Source: Pseudomonadota bacterium (GTDB taxonomy: Bacteria; Pseudomonadota; Alphaproteobacteria; Rhizobiales; Xanthobacteraceae). From it: a stretch of 51,074 bases of DNA. Made by a program: the position numbers and the translations under genes. The notes under the pieces are model-generated. The model was not told the origin of the DNA. It did no database searches and was given only the letters and a program-made list of their open reading frames with translations. Below, in pieces: positions 47,126 to 51,074 of this stretch (position 1 is the first letter of the stretch; each line of letters begins with the position of its first letter). The DNA is taken from contig QEVP01000015.1 in the NCBI GenBank assembly GCA_003576765.1, forward strand, positions 1 to 51,074. Direction: 5' to 3'.

Positions 47126-48940
47126 ATGACAACAGCCAATAACGGTGGCGCCGCCAAGCGGCGCCCGCTCCGCTCCAGCGCCTGGTTCAACGATCCGGAC
47201 AACCCCGGCATGACCGCGCTCTATCTGGAGCGCTACCTCAACTACGGCCTGACGCGGGAGGAGCTGCAATCCGGCAAGCCGATCATCGGCATCGCCCAGA
47301 CCGGCAACGACCTGTCGCCGTGCAACCGTCACCATCTCGACCTCGCCAAGCGCGTGCGCGAAGGTATCCGCGCCGCCGGCGGCATCGCCATGGAATTTCC
47401 GACCCACCCGATCCAGGAGACCGGCAAACGGCCGACCGCCGCGCTCGACCGCAACCTCGCCTATCTCAGCCTCGTCGAGGTGCTGTTCAGCTATCCGCTC
47501 GACGGCGTGGTGCTGACCACCGGCTGCGACAAGACCACGCCAGCCTGCCTGATGGCGGCGGCGACGGTGAACCTGCCGGCCATCGTGTTGTCCGGCGGAC
47601 CGATGCTCAACGGCTGGTTCAACGGCGAGCGCACCGGCTCCGGCACCGTCGTGTGGAAGTCGCGTGAGCGGCTCGCCGCCGGCGAGATCGACTACGAGGA
47701 GTTCATGGCGATCGTCGCATCGTCCGCGCCCTCGATCGGTCATTGCAACACCATGGGCACCGCCTCGACCATGAACGCGCTGGCCGAAGCGCTCGGCATG
47801 TCGCTGCCGGGCTGCTCGGCGATCCCCGCGCCCTACCGCGAGCGCGGCCAGATCGCCTACGAGACCGGCGTGCGCGCCGTCGAGATGGTGTGGGAGGACT
47901 TAAAACCCTCCGACATCATGACCCGCAAGGCGTTCGAGAACGCCATCGTCGTCAATTCGGCCATCGGCGGCTCGACCAACGCGCCGATCCATATCAACGC
48001 GCTGGCGCGCCATATCGGCGTCGACCTCTCGATCGACGACTGGCAGACCTATGGCCACCACATTCCGCTCCTGGTCAACATGCAGCCGGCTGGCCTTTAC
48101 CTCGGCGAGGAATTACATCGCGCCGGCGGCGTGCCGGCGGTGGTGGCCGAACTGATGCGACACAAGCACATCCACGAGGATGCCGTAACCGTCAATGGCC
48201 GCAGCATCGGCGACAACTGCCGCGACGCTCCAAAACCCGACAACGACGTGATCTGGAGCTATGAGCGGACGCCGGTGAAGGATGCCGGCTTCATCGTACT
48301 GCGCGGCAACCTGTTCGATTCCGCGATCATGAAGACCAGCGTGATCTCCGAGGAATTCCGCAACCGCTATCTCGCCAACCCCGACGACCTCGACGCCTTC
48401 GAGGGCCGCGCCATCGTGTTCGAGGGCCCGGAGGACTATCACGCGCGGATCGACGACCCGGCGCTCGCCATCGACGAGCGCTGCATGCTGTTCATCCGCG
48501 GTGTCGGCCCGATCGGCTATCCCGGCGGTGCCGAGGTGGTGAACATGCAGCCGCCGGCGGCGCTGATCAAACGCGGGATCCTGTCGCTGCCGTGCATCGG
48601 CGACGGCCGGCAGTCCGGCACCTCCGGCTCGCCCTCGATCCTCAACGCTTCGCCCGAGGCGGCGGCCGACGGCGGGCTGGCGCTGCTCAAGACCGGCGAC
48701 CGCGTGCGCATCGATCTCAACACCGGCGAAGCCAACATCATGATCTCGGACGACGAGTTGAAACAGCGACGCGCCGACCTTGCCGCCAAGGGCGGCTTCC
48801 CCTACCCCGCGCATCAGACACCGTGGCAGGAAATCTACCGCAACACCGTCGGCCAGCATGCGACCGGCGGCTGCATCGAACTGGCCACCCGCTACCGCGA
48901 CATCGCCGGCACCGTCGGCGTGGCGCGGCACAATCACTGA
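47126..48940 (+). CDS. Sugar-acid dehydratase, IlvD/Edd family, XylD-like
   Basis: 604 residues. It closely resembles Caulobacter D-xylonate dehydratase Xyl[37 protein letters not shown] with a cluster Cys, [22 protein letters not shown] with a second, [22 protein letters not shown] with the third, and [22 protein letters not shown]. It removes water from an aldonic acid, giving a 2-keto-3-deoxy acid, using an Fe-S cluster. GGAGG sits 5 bases before the ATG at 47126; an in-frame earlier start lacks family similarity. Substrate could be xylonate, fuconate, arabonate or another acid. Confidence 0.92.
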   Translation: MTTANNGGAAKRRPLRSSAWFNDPDNPGMTALYLERYLNYGLTREELQSGKPIIGIAQTGNDLSPCNRHHLDLAKRVREGIRAAGGIAMEFPTHPIQETGKRPTAALDRNLAYLSLVEVLFSYPLDGVVLTTGCDKTTPACLMAAATVNLPAIVLSGGPMLNGWFNGERTGSGTVVWKSRERLAAGEIDYEEFMAIVASSAPSIGHCNTMGTASTMNALAEALGMSLPGCSAIPAPYRERGQIAYETGVRAVEMVWEDLKPSDIMTRKAFENAIVVNSAIGGSTNAPIHINALARHIGVDLSIDDWQTYGHHIPLLVNMQPAGLYLGEELHRAGGVPAVVAELMRHKHIHEDAVTVNGRSIGDNCRDAPKPDNDVIWSYERTPVKDAGFIVLRGNLFDSAIMKTSVISEEFRNRYLANPDDLDAFEGRAIVFEGPEDYHARIDDPALAIDERCMLFIRGVGPIGYPGGAEVVNMQPPAALIKRGILSLPCIGDGRQSGTSGSPSILNASPEAAADGGLALLKTGDRVRIDLNTGEANIMISDDELKQRRADLAAKGGFPYPAHQTPWQEIYRNTVGQHATGGCIELATRYRDIAGTVGVARHNH

Positions 48941-48956
48941 CCTAACAGGGGACACC

Positions 48957-49691
48957 ATGACCGACAGGCTGAAGGGCAAGCGCGCCTTCGTCACGGCCGC
49001 GGCGGCGGGCATCGGCCGCGCTTCGGCGATTGCGTTCGCACGCGAGGGTGCGCATGTCACCGCCACCGACATCGACGACAAGAGCCTCGCCGAGTTGAAG
49101 CAGCAGGGCGTTGCCGAGGTGGCGCGGCTCGATGCGCGCGACAGCGCCGCGGTTGCCGCCATGGCGGCACGCACCGGCCCGGTGGAGGTGCTGCTCAACG
49201 CCGCCGGTTTCGTCCACCACGGCACCATTCTCGACTGCTCGGAGGACGACTGGGACTTTTCCTTCGACCTCAACGTCAAGTCGATGCACCGCACGTTGCG
49301 GGCCTTCCTGCCCGGCATGCTGGCGGCGGGCAAGGGTTCGATCATCAACATCGCCTCCGCCGCCGGCGTGTTCAAGGCGGCGCCCAACCGCTACGTCTAT
49401 GGCGCGACCAAAGCAGCCGTCGCCGGGCTGACGCGCGCCGTCGCCGCGGACTTCGTCGGCAAGGGCATCCGCTGCAACTGCATCTGCCCCGGCACCATCG
49501 AAACGCCGTCGATGCTCGGCCGCGCCGCGGCGCTCGGCACCGGCGGGCGCGAGATGTTCGTCAGCCGTCAGCCGATGGGGCGGCTCGGCACGGCGGAGGA
49601 AATCGCGGCTCTCGCCGTCTATCTCGCCAGCGACGAGAGCTCCTTCACCACCGGCGTCGCCCACATCATCGACGGCGGCTGGACACTGTAA
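48957..49691 (+). CDS. SDR dehydrogenase, 2-keto-3-deoxy-L-fuconate dehydrogenase/BDH2-like
   Basis: 244 residues, classical SDR. TAAAAGIGRASAIAFAREGAHVTATDID, then FVHHGTILDC and DWDFSFDLNVKSMHRT, catalytic YVYGATK, KGIRCNCICPGTIETPS and VYLASDESSFTTG. Both the AAGFVHHGTILDC and the RCNCICPGT segments are close to human BDH2 and to bacterial 2-keto-3-deoxy-L-fuconate dehydrogenases. These act after a sugar-acid dehydratase, giving a diketo acid, which fits the preceding XylD-like gene 16 bases upstream. The exact sugar acid is inferred. Confidence 0.9.
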   Translation: MTDRLKGKRAFVTAAAAGIGRASAIAFAREGAHVTATDIDDKSLAELKQQGVAEVARLDARDSAAVAAMAARTGPVEVLLNAAGFVHHGTILDCSEDDWDFSFDLNVKSMHRTLRAFLPGMLAAGKGSIINIASAAGVFKAAPNRYVYGATKAAVAGLTRAVAADFVGKGIRCNCICPGTIETPSMLGRAAALGTGGREMFVSRQPMGRLGTAEEIAALAVYLASDESSFTTGVAHIIDGGWTL

Positions 49692-49702
49692 CGGGAGGGA
49701 TC

Positions 49703-50449
49703 ATGAACAAGATCGATCTCAGCGGGCGCGTGGCCGTCGTCACCGGCGGTGCGCAAGGGTTCGGCCGCGCCATCACCGAGCGCTTCATTGCCTCCGGCGC
49801 CAAGGTGGCGATCTGGGACCACGACCGCGCGCTAGCCGACAAGACCGCCGCGGAGATCGGTGCCGGCGTCATTGCGCTCGATGTCGACGTTACCGACCCG
49901 GACGCCGTGGCACGGGCGCGCGACGCCACGCTCACAGCGCTCGGCCGCATCGACATCCTGGTCAACAATGCCGGCATCGCCGGCGTCAACAAGACGGTCT
50001 GGGACACCGACCTCGCCGAATGGCGAAAAGTTTTGCGCATCAACCTCGACGGGCCGTTCATCTGCTGTCAGGCGATTGTGCCCGGCATGATCGCGCAGAA
50101 TTACGGCCGCATCGTCAACATCGCCTCGATCGCCGGCAAAGAGGGCAACCCCAACGCCGCGCACTACTCGGCCTCCAAGGCCGGGCTGATCGCGCTGACC
50201 AAATCGCTCGGCAAGGAACTGGCGGGCTACGACATCAGCGTCAACACGGTGACGCCGGCGGCGGCCAAGACCGCGATCTTCGACCAGATGACGCAACAGC
50301 ACATCGACTTCATGCTGTCGAAAATTCCGCGCGGGCGCTTCGTCAAGGTCGAGGAGCTGGCGGCGATGGTGGCGTGGATGGCTTCCGAAGAATGCGCCTT
50401 CACTACCGGCGCCGTGTTCGACATCTCGGGCGGCCGCGCGACGTATTGA
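49703..50449 (+). CDS. SDR dehydrogenase of the sugar cluster
   Basis: 248 residues, classical SDR with TGGAQGFGRAITERFIASGAKVAIWDHD, NNAGIAG, catalytic HYSASKAGLIALTK and VNTVTPAAAKTAI. Such enzymes oxidise sugars or sugar lactol hydroxyls or act on ketoacids. It lies 11 bases after the previous SDR, in one operon. It could be the first oxidation step (sugar to lactone) or an interconversion of intermediates; sequence alone does not tell. It converges with the broken dehydratase. Confidence 0.88.
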   Translation: MNKIDLSGRVAVVTGGAQGFGRAITERFIASGAKVAIWDHDRALADKTAAEIGAGVIALDVDVTDPDAVARARDATLTALGRIDILVNNAGIAGVNKTVWDTDLAEWRKVLRINLDGPFICCQAIVPGMIAQNYGRIVNIASIAGKEGNPNAAHYSASKAGLIALTKSLGKELAGYDISVNTVTPAAAKTAIFDQMTQQHIDFMLSKIPRGRFVKVEELAAMVAWMASEECAFTTGAVFDISGGRATY

Positions 50450-50475
50450 GGCTGGTCGAGCCGCCCGCCTCCGCA

Positions 50476-50592
50476 TCCCGGACGCGATGCGGCAGACATG
50501 CCGCGTCGCAGATCCGGGATCGTCATGAATGAGTGCACCTGCCACGGTCCCGGCTCTGCGGCGCAGCGTTCACGCCGCGCCGCGTCCGGGAC
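50476..50592. repeat. Double-hairpin intergenic repeat, family 1, copy C
   Basis: First hairpin TCCCGGA (50476-50482) with TCCGGGA (50513-50519) and inner GATGCGGCA/TGCCGCGTC. Second hairpin GTCCCGG (50547-50553) with CCGGGAC (50586-50592) around a GCGGCGC/GCCGCGCCGC core. It separates the convergent SDR and dehydratase genes. Confidence 0.88.
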
Positions 50593-50613
50593 AGGTTGTT
50601 TCCTGCTGAATGA

Positions 50614-51074
50614 CTACGCCTTCCCGTCCCGTCCCCCGCGTCGCATGAAGTCGAAGTCGCAGCCCTCGTCGGCCTGCGTGATCGTTTCCTGCAACAGCCA
50701 GGCGTAGCCGCGCCCGGCACCTTCGGGCGCCGGCGGCGCGCGCCATGCCTTGCGGCGGACGGCGAGCGAGATCGAGCCGGATGCGGTCGCCATTCGCTAC
50801 CAGTGCCAGCGGGCCGCCGACCGCGGCTTCAGGGGCGATGTGCAGAACGATGGTGCCGAACGCGGTGCCGCTCATGCGCGCATCGGATATGCGCACCATG
50901 TCTTTCACACCCTGCGCCGCAAGCTTCTTCGGGATCGGCAGGTAGCCGGCCTCGGGCATGCCCGGCGCACCGCGCGGCCCGGCATTGCGCAGCACCAGCA
51001 CGTCGTCAGGCATCACATTCAGCGCCGGATCGTCGATGCGCCGCGTCAGATCCTCGACCGAGTCGAACACCACC
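50614..51074 (-). pseudogene. IlvD/Edd dehydratase C-terminus with internal deletion and frameshift
   Basis: The 5' part lies beyond the right edge. Readable in one frame is the well-conserved C-terminal core (IDDPALNVMPDDVLVLRNAG, GYLPIPKKLAAQGVKDMVRISDARMSGTAFGTIVLHIAPEAAVGGPLALV, GDRIRLDLA). Just after this, near 50765-50775, the frame changes: the expected ending (RRKAWRAPPAPEGAGRGYAW, LLQETITQADEGCDFDFMRR) continues in another frame down to a TAG at 50614. The dozen or so residues normally found between (an LDLLVDE-type strand) are missing. So a short deletion and frameshift has occurred, or this is a sequence error. If read on in the first frame the protein ends with about 65 unrelated residues. 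Confidence 0.8.

Overview
The window is GC-rich, densely packed chromosomal DNA that reads as an alphaproteobacterium of the Hyphomicrobiales, most like the Bradyrhizobium/Rhodopseudomonas/Xanthobacteraceae group. The evidence is a PopZ-type DUF2497 protein beside valS, a secretion-type TolC and a PIMT-like methyltransferase, many ATGA-type gene overlaps, and palindromic intergenic repeats of a kind common in that order. No phage, insertion sequence or CRISPR array was seen. No gene-free stretch exceeds 300 bases; the longest gaps are described where they hold something.

Layout. 1-3484 (minus): heavy-metal RND efflux set, small His/Cys protein, then czcC, czcB and the start of czcA. 3602-9893 (minus): valS, popZ-like, TolC-type outer-membrane protein, PIMT-like methyltransferase. 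10186-11858 (plus): tRNA-Cys, then a perfect Zur-type palindrome controlling a COG0523/CobW metallochaperone and a translationally coupled small Cys-containing protein. 11875-24219: housekeeping and mixed genes (guaB, two related small membrane proteins, MFS pump, MBL-fold protein, rlmE, ppx/gppA, a lone molybdenum hydroxylase large subunit, a hot-dog-like protein, a DUF188 protein, an Uup-type ABC-F ATPase).

24414-34649: acyl-CoA metabolism. A LysR gene is divergent from mmsA, which is followed by an acyl-CoA dehydrogenase, 3-hydroxyisobutyryl-CoA hydrolase and mmsB. This covers valine degradation from isobutyryl-CoA to propionyl-CoA except for the crotonase step. An acyl-CoA ligase, MaoC hydratase, HSD17B4-like SDR and HI0933-like flavoprotein follow on the same strand. 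34837-39833: a TetR regulator with a histone-like tail, divergent from an MFS carrier with two matching candidate operators between them, then an acyl-CoA ligase and thiolase pair.

40114-51074: sugar and sugar-acid catabolism. A DenD-like dehydrogenase and a four-gene sugar ABC importer lie on the minus strand. A LacI regulator sits divergently across a LacI-type operator. Downstream of it are a XylD-like sugar-acid dehydratase and two SDRs, one closely resembling 2-keto-3-deoxy-L-fuconate dehydrogenase/BDH2. I infer a non-phosphorylative sugar-acid route. The window ends in a second IlvD/Edd dehydratase whose C-terminus is broken by an apparent small deletion with frameshift.

Two structured intergenic repeat families, with three and two copies, lie mostly between gene 3' ends. 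The most interesting leads are the Zur-box/CobW/small-Cys-protein unit, the sugar-acid cluster with its broken dehydratase, the paired TetR operators with the basic-tailed TetR, and the double-hairpin repeats.
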